Part shown: piece after piece, positions 17,585-27,633 of the stretch
How positions within the stretch are numbered: the stretch's first letter is position 1
Layout: every line of letters begins with the position of its first letter
Origin: JALHST01 sp038316335
GTDB lineage: Bacteria > Bacteroidota > Bacteroidia > Flavobacteriales > Flavobacteriaceae
Assembly: GCA_038316335.1 (NCBI GenBank)
Contig: JBBQAM010000004.1
Location: 1-64,000 of the forward strand
DNA length: 64,000 nt
Reading direction: 5' to 3'
Position numbers and translations under genes: made by a program
Notes under the pieces: generated by a model
The model's input: only the letters and a program-made list of their open reading frames with translations
What the model was told of the DNA's origin: nothing
The model's database searches: none

Positions 17585-17606
17585 GGGGCGTTTTGCAGAA
17601 CGCCCC
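17585..17606 (+). terminator. Hairpin between amt and porin genes
   Basis: GGGGCGTT (17585-17592) pairs with AACGCCCC (17599-17606); the following tract ATTTATAA is only weakly T-rich. It may be a partial terminator that lowers expression of the downstream porin relative to glnK-amt, or an mRNA stabiliser. Confidence 0.6.
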
Positions 17607-17681
17607 ATTTATAATAACCTTTTCAATAAAATTCAAATCAGCACTTAAACAGTCCCTTCGGGATATCTAAAATCTAAACTT

Positions 17682-18734
17682 ATGAAAACGATTACTTGTA
17701 CAAATTACGTAAAAAAAATACTTTTTGTGGCCCTGACATTGCTATCTACCGGAATTTTTGCCCAAGAAGGCGAAGAAGCCGAGGAGGCAAAACCAAAATT
17801 TACTTTTGGTGGTAGTGTAGATGCCTATTACAAAACCAATTTAAGCGCTACCGACCGTGCCATTTTCGGAGGCGGGGGTAGTTTTTTGGCTCCAGGCACC
17901 TCTTTTGCCAATGAAACCGGATTTGCCTTGGGTATGGCAAACCTAATAGCTAGTTACGAAGGTGAAAAAGTTGGCGCCGTTGCCGATGTAGTATTTGGTC
18001 CGAGGGGTGATGCAGCCACTGGCGGTTATAATTTAAACCAATTGTATGCCTACTGGAATGTGACCGAAGGAACTAAATTGACCATGGGTCGGTTTAACAC
18101 CTATTTAGGGTATGAAGTGATATCTCCTGTCGCAAATTTTAACTATAGCACTTCCTATCTATTTTCGTATGGCCCTTTTTCACATGTTGGTGTTAAAGCC
18201 GATTTCTCGTTGTCCGATGATTTTAGCCTTATGTTGGCCGTGATGAACGTAACCGATGAAAACAGTAACCTGACCGGGGAATATTCCCTTGGCGCACAAT
18301 TAGGTTATTCTGGACAATTCTTGAATTTCTATTACGACGGAAAAGCGAAGCTTGGTTTTGAAATAGATTATACAGGTGGGTTCGACGTAACTGATACCTT
18401 CTTTTTGGGACTTAATGCCGCGTACCAGGATAATGATGGAACTGGCTTTTACGGAGCGGCCATCTATCCACAATTGGCGACTTCCGATAGCTTTAAAATT
18501 GGTCTGAGGGGAGAATATTTTGCAGAAATGGGAGATTATGGAGCCATTGGCACAGGTGTTGAAGATTCTAGTGTTTTTGCAGTCACCTTAACCGGTAGCT
18601 ACAGCATTGAGAACTTCATTATCAAGCCTGAATTACGTTTGGATAGCGCTTCGGACGATGCCTTTTTTGACAATGACCTGGCAACTACAAAAAGTCTATC
18701 CTCCTTTTTAATTGCCGCTATTTATTCTTTCTAA
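17682..18734 (+). CDS. Porin-like outer-membrane beta-barrel protein
   Basis: A 350-residue protein with a signal peptide ending at IFAQ, a short acidic linker (EGEEAEEAKPK) and then alternating strands with many Tyr/Phe/Gly positions, ending in a C-terminal aromatic strand (SFLIAAIYSF). It resembles the porin/bbp2 type of Bacteroidota. Placed after glnK-amt, it may let small nitrogen compounds through the outer membrane; this is inference from position. A strong terminator follows. Confidence 0.8.
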   Translation: MKTITCTNYVKKILFVALTLLSTGIFAQEGEEAEEAKPKFTFGGSVDAYYKTNLSATDRAIFGGGGSFLAPGTSFANETGFALGMANLIASYEGEKVGAVADVVFGPRGDAATGGYNLNQLYAYWNVTEGTKLTMGRFNTYLGYEVISPVANFNYSTSYLFSYGPFSHVGVKADFSLSDDFSLMLAVMNVTDENSNLTGEYSLGAQLGYSGQFLNFYYDGKAKLGFEIDYTGGFDVTDTFFLGLNAAYQDNDGTGFYGAAIYPQLATSDSFKIGLRGEYFAEMGDYGAIGTGVEDSSVFAVTLTGSYSIENFIIKPELRLDSASDDAFFDNDLATTKSLSSFLIAAIYSF

Positions 18735-18771
18735 TACTTGTTTTGTTTGGTTTATTTTGGTTGAGTAGTTT

Positions 18772-18797
18772 AGGACCCCGCCCATGAGCGGGGTCCT
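18772..18797. terminator. Bidirectional terminator
   Basis: AGGACCCCGC (18772-18781) pairs perfectly with GCGGGGTCCT (18788-18797), with CCATGA in the loop. It sits between the convergent porin and DUF1684 genes and is followed by TCATTATTTTTTG on the plus strand. Confidence 0.85.
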
Positions 18798-18800
18798 TCA

Positions 18801-19445
18801 TTATTTTTTGTTAAATGCTTTAACGCCCGCCATGATTTTTGTATCGAGTGTATTGCTTGTCGGGACTAAAGGGCAGGAAAATTTTTTGTTATACGCACAA
18901 TACGGATTATAGGCACGATTAAAATTTAATACAATAGTATCGCCGACCGGAATCGAAAGATCCAGGTATCTACCCCCAGCGTATGTTTCCTTTCCATTCG
19001 TGGCATCGGTAAATGGCAAAAACAGGTAATCCTTATACTTCTCTTGAAGCATCAATTGTTTATTTTGATAAACTTCCAATTGATGACTTCTCCCATGGAG
19101 GTAAAAAGAGGCAATTCCATAAACGACTTCCTCCGATTTTCGATCGGTCGTTGTTGGCATCATAAAAGGCAGCGCTTCCGGAGTTCTTATGATTTTTGCG
19201 ATGATGATATAGTTGGTGTCTGGCGGAAAAAAATCAAGTCCTTCAAAATCCTTTCTAAAGGTATCGGGCAAGGGGGAAGTCTCAGGGTTTTTGAATTCCT
19301 TATCCATGGCCTTTTGAAATTCCAAAATTTCTAAGATGGCCTCCGATTGCGTATTCACAACCTTCTTATTGGCTATATCGTGATATTTCTTGTCCTCTTT
19401 ACAGGATAGGCACAAAAAAATACATCCAATCAAAAGATACTTCAT
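18801..19445 (-). CDS. DUF1684 lipoprotein
   Basis: A 214-residue protein with a lipobox (CIFLCLSCKED). The second half has the DUF1684 signature: ATNGKETYAGGRYLDL, then LNFNRAYNPYCAYNKKFSCPLVP, with conserved Tyr, Cys and Pro positions. The family is widespread but without a known activity. It is convergent with the porin gene and divergent from the DJ-1 lipoprotein gene. Confidence 0.9.
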   Translation of the reverse strand: MKYLLIGCIFLCLSCKEDKKYHDIANKKVVNTQSEAILEILEFQKAMDKEFKNPETSPLPDTFRKDFEGLDFFPPDTNYIIIAKIIRTPEALPFMMPTTTDRKSEEVVYGIASFYLHGRSHQLEVYQNKQLMLQEKYKDYLFLPFTDATNGKETYAGGRYLDLSIPVGDTIVLNFNRAYNPYCAYNKKFSCPLVPTSNTLDTKIMAGVKAFNKK

Positions 19446-19641
19446 GTATTATTTTTAAACAAAAATACAATTAAAACGATGGTTCCGTCAATAGGATTTT
19501 AGTTACTTTGTTGCATTCAGGAATACCTCGTTTCATTCATTGATCTGACACATTTTCTGAAATCGATATCCTGGGATCCTTGATGCCATGATATCTTGAA
19601 ACAAAAAATCCGTCCGAATTAACCGTAAAATTATTTATACC

Positions 19642-20379
19642 ATGAAAAATGTGGTCTTTTTGGTCATCCCATGGCTGATGTTATTATCCTGCAACCAAAA
19701 CCTAAACAAGGCTGAAATCATTGAGAAATCGGGTACGAGTTTGCCAAAATTGATACCTGGCAGGTACAATGTGGCATTTTTGATCATGAACGGAACCTAT
19801 AATACCGAATTGACCGCACCCTTCGATATTTTTCAACATACACAATTTCGAAAAGGCATTAAGGCAATGAATACTTTTTTGGTTGCCAATACCTTGGAAC
19901 CTATAACCACTTTTGAAGGAATTCGCGTTTTACCTGATTTTGATTACACGAAAGATTCAATACCCCCAATTGATATTCTGGTGGTACCAAGCGCCTTGCA
20001 TCATCTGGATAAAGATCTTCAGGATTCGGTCTTGATCAAGTTTGTAAAAAGCGTGGATCAGCAGGCAACATTTATGACAAGTCATTGTGACGGCGCATTT
20101 GTCCTAGCCAAGGCGGGCGTCTTGAACTCGGCTGTTTCAACTACCTTTCCGAGCGATATCGAAACTTATAAAAAAATGTTCCCCTATCTAAACGTCAAGG
20201 ATTCTGTACTTTTCGTTCATGATGGAAAATATATTACATCGGCGGGAGGCGCAAAGAGTTTTGAGGCCGCCCTCTACCTTTGTGAATTTTTATATGGCAA
20301 GGAAATTGCGAATTCGATAGCCAAGGGCTTGGTGATTGATTGGGATGTATCGCGAATACCAGCGCTCATTGTGAAATAA
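19642..20379 (+). CDS. DJ-1/PfpI-family lipoprotein
   Basis: A 245-residue protein with lipobox LLSCNQ (Cys17) and a DJ-1/PfpI domain from about residue 42. The nucleophile elbow is MTSHCDGAFVLAKAG with Cys149. GGAKSFEAALYLCEFLYG near the C-terminus matches the ThiJ/AraC-type amidotransferase-like subgroup. It should face the periplasm. It stands alone between a divergent and a convergent neighbour; its substrate is unknown. Confidence 0.87.
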   Translation: MKNVVFLVIPWLMLLSCNQNLNKAEIIEKSGTSLPKLIPGRYNVAFLIMNGTYNTELTAPFDIFQHTQFRKGIKAMNTFLVANTLEPITTFEGIRVLPDFDYTKDSIPPIDILVVPSALHHLDKDLQDSVLIKFVKSVDQQATFMTSHCDGAFVLAKAGVLNSAVSTTFPSDIETYKKMFPYLNVKDSVLFVHDGKYITSAGGAKSFEAALYLCEFLYGKEIANSIAKGLVIDWDVSRIPALIVK

Positions 20380-20392
20380 ACGAAGTGCTTGC

Positions 20393-21781
20393 CTACTTCA
20401 AATATTTTTCCAAAAGTGCCGAAAATTCAGGAGTAATCCTCAATAATGCAGTATAATCAAGATGTTGCAAGACGTCTCGATCCGCATAGCCTTTTTTTAA
20501 TAGTTCTTCCAGGTAAAACAATGCGGCGCCATAATCTTCCATACGGGAACTATTCGAAATCACTTTTAGATAGGCATCAAAATCGTTCGGGGAGGTAATG
20601 GTCTTTAGCATATTCAGAAAATTCAGGGCATCTAAATCTATTGGGGAAGTTTCAATCTTAATAACATCGATGTTGTCGTCAATCAATGCATTGATATAGC
20701 CGCGAAGGCGCTTCCCCATTTGACGTTCGAAAGGGTCTTTGCTGTTATCAAAGGTATCCAATTGATCCATTTGATAGTGCCACCAACCTAAATTTTCATA
20801 GTTATAAGTACGAATATCTTCCGTTAGATAATAACCATAATCTTCTCGGCTAAGATATTCCCGTTGAAAAACGGCATTTTGATTTCGGGAGTACGGCCAG
20901 TATGATGTGCCCTTTTTAATGGCCTTATGAGTTAACTTTAGGGAATCGATATTTCGTAGCGGCTTATAGATTTCCATCATTTCCGAAATTTCCTTTTCTG
21001 CAAGTAGGGGCTTATGTAAGGTCATCAAGGTACTAACTTTGCCAAGGTTTTTAGAATAGGCGTTCTCGATAAAAATTGAATCTCGAGGAATATCATTGGT
21101 GCTCATTGCAGCCAAGGTCAATAATTCCAATGATTTTGACAGATAATCTTCTGGGGGCCATTCATGTCCCCCTTCGAATACCAAGAGCTGGTTTGGATAT
21201 TTCAATTGGTCAAGTGTAGTTTCCAATGAAAGCATATTCAAATAATTGTAGTCTTCAAGACCGACAATACTTACAACATGAAATGGTGTCTTTGCGCTCA
21301 ATACATCGGTATCGAACATGGAAGCTCCGCAGATAATGACTCCTTTAACATTTTTGATAAAAGTAGGAACCAACGATGAAAATCGAGCTCCTCCTGAAAA
21401 ACCGGCCGTATAAGTCCTATTTTTACCGATGGGCAACAACCCATAGACGCTGTTGAACATCCTGGCACAAATCAGCATATTCTGACTAATCGAAAGGCTA
21501 TCGGAAATATCATTCGAGGTTGCCAAAATATAACCCTGTTCTTCTGCCGCCGCCCTGAACATATTTAAGGCCTGTCTGCCTTTGCCGTTCATGTCAATAA
21601 CAAAAACTACAGGCCATCGTTTATTGGTGTCAAAATTCGTAGGAAGATACAGTCCAAAACTTTCGGAAGTAGAATCATTTACTTTGATCGAATCTGTAAT
21701 TGTACCCTTTTTTAGGGTTATTTGTTGCGCTGAGGAAAGAAAGAAAACGCAGAGGGCGAGAACACTTAAAATTCGTTTCAT
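20393..21781 (-). CDS. Exported alpha/beta-hydrolase-like protein
   Basis: A 462-residue protein with a signal peptide ending LSSAQ. Residues about 40-235 form an alpha/beta hydrolase-like domain: FGLYLPTNFD, WPVVFVIDMNGKG, the elbow TAGFSGGARF and a late His in FEGGHEWPP, as in polyhydroxybutyrate depolymerase/dienelactone hydrolase relatives. The C-terminal half is helical, possibly TPR-like. Likely a periplasmic esterase or peptidase; substrate unknown. The stop lies 13 bp from the convergent DJ-1 gene. Confidence 0.7.
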   Translation of the reverse strand: MKRILSVLALCVFFLSSAQQITLKKGTITDSIKVNDSTSESFGLYLPTNFDTNKRWPVVFVIDMNGKGRQALNMFRAAAEEQGYILATSNDISDSLSISQNMLICARMFNSVYGLLPIGKNRTYTAGFSGGARFSSLVPTFIKNVKGVIICGASMFDTDVLSAKTPFHVVSIVGLEDYNYLNMLSLETTLDQLKYPNQLLVFEGGHEWPPEDYLSKSLELLTLAAMSTNDIPRDSIFIENAYSKNLGKVSTLMTLHKPLLAEKEISEMMEIYKPLRNIDSLKLTHKAIKKGTSYWPYSRNQNAVFQREYLSREDYGYYLTEDIRTYNYENLGWWHYQMDQLDTFDNSKDPFERQMGKRLRGYINALIDDNIDVIKIETSPIDLDALNFLNMLKTITSPNDFDAYLKVISNSSRMEDYGAALFYLEELLKKGYADRDVLQHLDYTALLRITPEFSALLEKYLK

Positions 21782-22034
21782 AGTATTCGATTCATCAAAA
21801 ATCCAGCCAAAAACAATAAGGATTCAATATATGCAAGCAATTATTATCAACTATTAAGAGACCAAATCCGGCATTTTGGGTTTCACAATTTTCATGTGAA
21901 TACCACCTAGTGTTTTTTTGCCATAATCAAAACAATAAGCTACTTAGCTTCCTTGAAATAAGTAGTAGATCGCCAATCTTAATGATAATCATAAGCGCCA
22001 AAAAAGGACTACCACTACTCGGTATTTCAAACTG

Positions 22035-22487
22035 TTATGAATTGGTCTTCCCTATAGGAGCGTTGGTAACAACGTTCGACAATATAATATGGGTTCTTGT
22101 TTCCCCATACTGAATAAGCTTATCAATAAATTTTTCCAAGTGAAATTGATCCATCAATACAACTTCCATAACAATATTTTCATTTCCCGTGATGCGATAA
22201 CAATTTACAACTTCCTTTAAGGTTGTGACCATCTCCAAAAAAGGTTTTAATTTCCCCATAAATGCCCGTAAGGTTATGATAGCCTTTAGTTGATGCCCCG
22301 TAAGCGCATGGGAGACCATGGCCTTATACCCTTGTAGAATTCCAAGGTCTTCCATACGTTTCACCCGTTCGGCTACCGCCGGGGGTGTCAGACCGATCTT
22401 TCTGCCGATATTGGCAAAAGATTCCCGCGCATTTTCCTGAAGACATTCCAGGATTCTCCAGTTCAAATCATCTATCTTTATATTCAA
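22035..22487 (-). CDS. Lrp/AsnC-family transcriptional regulator
   Basis: About 150 residues when started at a TTG codon at 22487 (LNIKIDDLNW), which matches the family's usual N-terminus; an ATG at 22562 would add 25 hydrophobic residues that do not fit. The helix-turn-helix is SFANIGRKIGLTPPAVAERVKRMEDLGIL. The RAM effector domain follows, with CYRITGNENIVMEVVL. It probably senses an amino acid. It is divergent from the four-helix protein gene, and no target gene is obvious. Confidence 0.88.
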   Translation of the reverse strand: MNIKIDDLNWRILECLQENARESFANIGRKIGLTPPAVAERVKRMEDLGILQGYKAMVSHALTGHQLKAIITLRAFMGKLKPFLEMVTTLKEVVNCYRITGNENIVMEVVLMDQFHLEKFIDKLIQYGETRTHIILSNVVTNAPIGKTNS

Positions 22488-22606
22488 TACTTTAAGGTTA
22501 AATTTATTTATAAACAATAGTAAATATACTGTTTTAGTATTGATTATAAAGAAATAAATCAAGAATCGGACGTAACTTTATAAGACTAATTTTGCTAGAA
22601 AAGAAA

Positions 22607-23044
22607 ATGTCCCACAAACACATAAGTTCTGTACCTATTTATCGAAAAGCTTTGGAACTCTGTCATATGAGCAGGGAAATCGCTTCGTACGTCTCTTACA
22701 ATAAAGACTTATTAAAGCTGTATACCTCCCAAAGTCTTCGGGATATCATCGCCGAGGCATTACTGACCGACGCCATTTTGATTCCGCAACAGATTGCGAA
22801 TGCCGAGTATTCAAAATCACGTTCTGAACGATTGAAAAGCGCCACCTATATCAATATTATGATTCGCAACATTAATTCCTATTGTCGGGGTCTTGATAAT
22901 GACGGCGTTCGGGAAAAGGAATATATTAACCTATTACGCAGCGAAATCAAGAACTTTAGGAAAACCTTTAAGGAATGGCGAAAATCAATTATCGATAGCC
23001 GTGATGGTACGTGGGGCTTAAATGAAGCTCCCTCAGGCATATGA
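22607..23044 (+). CDS. Four-helix-bundle-like hypothetical protein
   Basis: A 145-residue protein that is almost entirely helical by composition and heptad spacing (PIYRKALELCHMSREIASYV, then LRDIIAEALLTDAILIPQQIANAE), resembling the 'four helix bundle' (23S rRNA intervening-sequence type) family. No helper sequence for an rRNA insertion is seen. It starts at MSHKHIS; an upstream TTG at 22592 is possible. Function unknown. Confidence 0.6.
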   Translation: MSHKHISSVPIYRKALELCHMSREIASYVSYNKDLLKLYTSQSLRDIIAEALLTDAILIPQQIANAEYSKSRSERLKSATYINIMIRNINSYCRGLDNDGVREKEYINLLRSEIKNFRKTFKEWRKSIIDSRDGTWGLNEAPSGI

Positions 23045-23160
23045 AAATCGATGACCTCCCCTAAAAAATCAACTTTATAGTACGTGATAGGCCCTGAATG
23101 TTTGGGATAGGCAATTAAAAAATGATATGCCGACTGCATCCTATTTCAAGATCGGGTGGT

Positions 23161-26100
23161 TTACATATTTCTGCGGTATTGACCTCCAACATCGAATAAG
23201 GCTTTCGTAATCTGTCCTAAAGAGCAGATTTTAGTAACTTCCATCAGTTTTTCAAAGATATTGCCATCGCGTCTCGCTTCTTCTTGTAGTTCCTGCAAAA
23301 GCACATCACTCGCTTTTTTATTGGCCTTCTGAAGGGTTTTTAATGTCTCGATCTGGTTCTTTTTTTCCTGCTCGGTAGCCCTGATTACTTCAGTAGGCAT
23401 AATGGTAGGCGATCCTTTCGAGCTTAAGAAGGTATTCACTCCTATGATGGGATATTCACCCGAATGTTTTAGCATTTCGTAATGCAGGCTCTCTTCCTGT
23501 ATCTTTGAACGTTGATACATGGTCTCCATGGCCCCAAGAACTCCCCCTCGCTCCGTTATCCTTTCAAACTCAACAAGTACGGCCTCCTCCACAAGATCTG
23601 TCAGTTCTTCAATAATGAAGGACCCCTGTAAGGGATTTTCATTTTTTGCAAGTCCCAATTCATGGTTGATGATCAACTGAATCGCCATGGCCCTACGAAC
23701 CGATTCCTCGGTCGGGGTGGTGATCGCTTCATCATAGGCATTGGTGTGTAACGAATTACAATTGTCATAGATGGCATAAAGTGCCTGTAAGGTCGTACGG
23801 ATATCGTTGAAATCGATTTCTTGGGCATGCAGGCTTCGGCCTGATGTCTGAATATGGTATTTCAACATCTGTGCCCTTGGATCTGCACCATATTTATGCT
23901 TCATGGCCTTGGCCCAAATTTTACGGGCAACCCTTCCAATGACCGCATATTCGGGATCTATGCCATTTGAAAAAAAGAAGGAAAGATTGGGAGCGAATTT
24001 ATTGATGTCCATTCCACGGCTTAAATAGTACTCCACATAGGTAAAACCATTGGAAAGGGTAAAGGCCAGTTGTGTTATCGGATTTGCACCAGCTTCGGCG
24101 ATATGGTAGCCAGAAATCGATACCGAATAAAAATTTCGGACGTCATTTTGAATAAAATACTCCTGCACGTCGCCCATTAGGCGCAAGGCAAATTCGGTTG
24201 AAAATATACAGGTATTCTGTGCTTGGTCTTCCTTTAATATATCGGCTTGAACCGTTCCTCGTACTTCACTTAATGTCCTTTTTTTTATTTCATCATAAAC
24301 TTTTTTAGGCAATACCTCATTCCCGCTTACGCCTAAAAGCAGTAATCCAAGGCCTGTGTTTCCTTGTGGCAGTTTGCCATGATATTGAGGTCTAGTAAGT
24401 CCGTTCTTTTCGTAGATACCCTGAATTCTTTCTTCCACCGCCTGTTGCATTCCATTTTTTACAATGTATTTTTCACAGTTTTGATCTATGGCCGTATTCA
24501 TGAAAAATCCCAACAGCATAGGGGCAGGACCATTGATTGTCATACTTACCGAAGTCTTGGGATCAGATAGATCGAATCCTGAATACAGCTTTTTAGCGTC
24601 GTCCAAACAGCAAATCGAGACACCGGCATTCCCTATTTTTCCATAAATATCAGGTCGAATACCCGGGTCGTTCCCATAGAGGGTCACCGAATCAAAGGCG
24701 GTAGATAATCGCTTTGAATTCATATTCTTACTTACATAGTGAAATCTTCTATTCGTGCGTTCTGGGCCACCTTCACCGGCAAACATGCGGGTTGTGTCTT
24801 CCTCTTTTCTTTTAAATGGATATAATCCGGCGGTGTAAGGAAATTCCCCAGGCACGTTTTCTTGAAGCATCCAACGCAATAGGTCTCCCCATGCTCGATA
24901 TTTAGGCAAGATTACTTTCGGTATCCGGGTTCCTGAAAGTGATTTGGAGTCGGTTTTTATTTTTCGTTCCTTTCCGCGGACCACAAAGGTAAAATAAGGG
25001 TTTTTATAGGTCGCCATTTTGTCTTCCCATGCTATAATTGCTTCCCAATTTTTTGGGTTTAAAGCGGTTTTTACACGATCAAACTCCAGCATCAGAAGGC
25101 GGTGCAATTCTTCGATTTCTTTCCCCGAAGCGGGTGAGGAATCGAAATTCAATCCGCTTTTAGATAAATTCGCAGGCATCCCATGGACACTTTCCAAAGT
25201 TTTATAGATTCCATACAAGCGCTGAGCGATTTCGCACTCGCTATGTACGCGTGCATCATATTCCCGATTATTCTCTACGATTTCAGATAGATAGCGCGTC
25301 CTGGCTGGTGGAATGATATATTGTTTCACGGTCATATCGCCATCGATTTTCATCTTTGTACGCAACTGAACGTTGGTTTTATCGGCCAGTGCGTTCATGA
25401 CGGCCACGTACAAACGGTTCATTCCGGGATCGTTGAACTGTGAAGCAATGGTTCCGAAGACCGGGAGTTCTGCTTGGTCGACATCCCAAAGATGATGATT
25501 GCGGACAAATTGCTTTTTAACATCCCGTAGGGCATCTAAAGCACCCCTTTTATCAAATTTGTTAATTGCTACAATATCTGCGAAATCTAGCATGTCGATT
25601 TTCTCCAATTGGGTGGCGGCACCAAATTCAGGGGTCATCACATATACCGCAATATCGCTGTGTTCAATGATTTCGGTATCTGATTGTCCGATGCCAGAAG
25701 TCTCGAGGATTATCACATCAAATGCTGCAGCTTTCAAAATACCCACGGCCTCAGTCACATGTTTTGACAAGGCCAAGTTCGACTGTCTGGTCGCCAAAGA
25801 GCGCATGTAAACATGTTCATTGTTTATGGCGTTCATTCGTATTCGATCCCCTAAAAGCGCTCCACCTGTTTTTCTTTTCGAAGGGTCGACCGATACGATA
25901 CCGATATATTTATTAGGAAAATCAACCAAAAACCGCCGTACTATTTCATCAACCAAACTTGACTTCCCGGCTCCGCCAGTTCCTGTGATTCCGATTACGG
26001 GCACTATTTTGGTGGATTTGTTCAACGTCCCAATGAATTTTTCGAAGACTTCGGGATTGTTCTCGGCCATGGTAATCGATTTTGCCAATACATTGCTATT

Positions 26101-26595
26101 TTTGGTACGTAAGGCCATTTCAAGTTCTTCTCCGTTTTTTGGAGAAAAGGATGGAACCGGAGAATCACTTTTTTGAACTAAATCGTTGATCATGCCCTGT
26201 AACCCCATTTTTCGACCATCATCCGGGGAGTAGATCTTCGTAATACCATAGGCCATAAGTGCCTCGATTTCTTTTGGCAGAATAACACCTCCGCCGCCAC
26301 CAAAAATTTTAATATGTCCCGCATTTCTTTCCCGTAAAAGGTCAAACATGTACCTGAAATATTCGTTGTGGCCTCCTTGGTAAGAGGTCAAGGCAATGGC
26401 ATTTGCGTCTTCCTGTATAGCGCAATCGACTACTTCCTGAACACTTCGGTCGTGCCCCAAATGAATTACTTCAACCCCAGTAGCCTGAATAATCCGGCGC
26501 ATGATATTGATCGACGCATCATGGCCATCAAAAAGAGAGGCGGCCGTGACAATCCGAATTTTGCTTTTAGGGGTGTAGGGTTTTATTTGTTCCAT
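23161..26595 (-). CDS. icmF: Fused isobutyryl-CoA mutase IcmF
   Basis: A 1144-residue fusion. Residues 1-150 are the B12-binding domain (LFDGHDASINIMRRI, with the cobalt-ligating His). Residues about 190-410 are a MeaB-type GTPase chaperone with P-loop GITGTGGAGKSSL. The rest is the mutase TIM barrel. The block LYPFKRKEEDTTRMFAGEGG is the IcmF form; methylmalonyl-CoA mutase has a TMY..RPWT block there. It should isomerise isobutyryl-CoA and n-butyryl-CoA (possibly also isovaleryl/pivalyl-CoA), linking valine or fatty-acid breakdown. Single gene, divergent from purU. Confidence 0.93.
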   Translation of the reverse strand: MEQIKPYTPKSKIRIVTAASLFDGHDASINIMRRIIQATGVEVIHLGHDRSVQEVVDCAIQEDANAIALTSYQGGHNEYFRYMFDLLRERNAGHIKIFGGGGGVILPKEIEALMAYGITKIYSPDDGRKMGLQGMINDLVQKSDSPVPSFSPKNGEELEMALRTKNSNVLAKSITMAENNPEVFEKFIGTLNKSTKIVPVIGITGTGGAGKSSLVDEIVRRFLVDFPNKYIGIVSVDPSKRKTGGALLGDRIRMNAINNEHVYMRSLATRQSNLALSKHVTEAVGILKAAAFDVIILETSGIGQSDTEIIEHSDIAVYVMTPEFGAATQLEKIDMLDFADIVAINKFDKRGALDALRDVKKQFVRNHHLWDVDQAELPVFGTIASQFNDPGMNRLYVAVMNALADKTNVQLRTKMKIDGDMTVKQYIIPPARTRYLSEIVENNREYDARVHSECEIAQRLYGIYKTLESVHGMPANLSKSGLNFDSSPASGKEIEELHRLLMLEFDRVKTALNPKNWEAIIAWEDKMATYKNPYFTFVVRGKERKIKTDSKSLSGTRIPKVILPKYRAWGDLLRWMLQENVPGEFPYTAGLYPFKRKEEDTTRMFAGEGGPERTNRRFHYVSKNMNSKRLSTAFDSVTLYGNDPGIRPDIYGKIGNAGVSICCLDDAKKLYSGFDLSDPKTSVSMTINGPAPMLLGFFMNTAIDQNCEKYIVKNGMQQAVEERIQGIYEKNGLTRPQYHGKLPQGNTGLGLLLLGVSGNEVLPKKVYDEIKKRTLSEVRGTVQADILKEDQAQNTCIFSTEFALRLMGDVQEYFIQNDVRNFYSVSISGYHIAEAGANPITQLAFTLSNGFTYVEYYLSRGMDINKFAPNLSFFFSNGIDPEYAVIGRVARKIWAKAMKHKYGADPRAQMLKYHIQTSGRSLHAQEIDFNDIRTTLQALYAIYDNCNSLHTNAYDEAITTPTEESVRRAMAIQLIINHELGLAKNENPLQGSFIIEELTDLVEEAVLVEFERITERGGVLGAMETMYQRSKIQEESLHYEMLKHSGEYPIIGVNTFLSSKGSPTIMPTEVIRATEQEKKNQIETLKTLQKANKKASDVLLQELQEEARRDGNIFEKLMEVTKICSLGQITKALFDVGGQYRRNM

Positions 26596-26739
26596 CTATA
26601 ATATAGGTGCATTTTACTAGCTGCAATTTACAGAAATCACAAAGAACAATGTAATCTAATTCGAATTTTACAAAAATATACCCTGATAAGTTCTGCCAAT
26701 TGTAATTGTCATAATTTTAGAACCTAAATTTAAAACCTT

Positions 26740-27591
26740 TTGAGAGCGATAATTTTAATACACTGCCCTGATCAGTCAGGAATTATCAGTGCCGTCACAG
26801 GATTCATTCATAGTAAAGGTGGTAATATCGTTTATCTGGATCAACATGTAGACCAGGAGGCAAACGTATTCTTCATGCGCCTTGAAAGTGATTTTACCTA
26901 TGATGTATCGGGGATTGACAATTTTAAGGAAGCATTTGACAAGATCTTGGGTACCCCCTATCAAATGCAATGGAGCCTTCATTTAAATACAAACAAACCA
27001 AGAATGGCCCTATTCGTTTCAAAATACAACCATTGCCTATATGATCTTTTAAGCAGATTCCATTCCGGGGAATTGGCTGTACAGATTCCTTTTATCCTGA
27101 GCAATCATCTCGATTTACAAGTGATTGCAGACCAATTTGAGATTCCTTTCCATCACATAGCGCTTAGTGAAACCAATAAACAAGCCTCCGAGAATGCCCA
27201 ATTAGCGCTCTTAAAGGAGAACAGGATCGATTTCGTAGTACTCGCTCGGTATATGCAAATTATAAGCGGAAAGTTAATTGCCGAATTCCCGAATAAGATA
27301 ATCAACATTCATCATTCTTTTTTGCCTGCATTCGCTGGTGCGAAACCCTATCATGCAGCGTTTCGAAGGGGCGTTAAGATCATAGGTGCCACAAGTCACT
27401 ATATAACCGAACAACTAGATGAAGGTCCGATTATAGCCCAAGATGTAACAACGGTTACCCATTCGCATACCATAAAAGATTTTATTGCAAAAGGAAGGGA
27501 CTTGGAAAAAATCGTTCTGGCGCGGGCTGTACAACTACATGTAGCTCGAAAAACTATGGTCTATAACAATAAAACCGTCATTTTCTCGTAA
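26740..27591 (+). CDS. purU: Formyltetrahydrofolate deformylase
   Basis: A 283-residue enzyme that hydrolyses 10-formyl-THF to formate and THF. An N-terminal ACT domain (HCPDQSGIISAVTGFIHSKGGNIVYLDQHVD) precedes the formyltransferase-like domain with NIHHSFLPAFAGAKPYHAAFRRGVKIIGATSHY, containing the catalytic His, and LDEGPIIAQD with the Asp. The start is a TTG at 26740, directly giving the usual MRAIILIHCPDQSG beginning; no ATG fits. Confidence 0.95.
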   Translation: MRAIILIHCPDQSGIISAVTGFIHSKGGNIVYLDQHVDQEANVFFMRLESDFTYDVSGIDNFKEAFDKILGTPYQMQWSLHLNTNKPRMALFVSKYNHCLYDLLSRFHSGELAVQIPFILSNHLDLQVIADQFEIPFHHIALSETNKQASENAQLALLKENRIDFVVLARYMQIISGKLIAEFPNKIINIHHSFLPAFAGAKPYHAAFRRGVKIIGATSHYITEQLDEGPIIAQDVTTVTHSHTIKDFIAKGRDLEKIVLARAVQLHVARKTMVYNNKTVIFS

Positions 27592-27633
27592 CCTAGTATA
27601 GAAGTTCAATTGTACTTCAGTAAAACATGGTCT

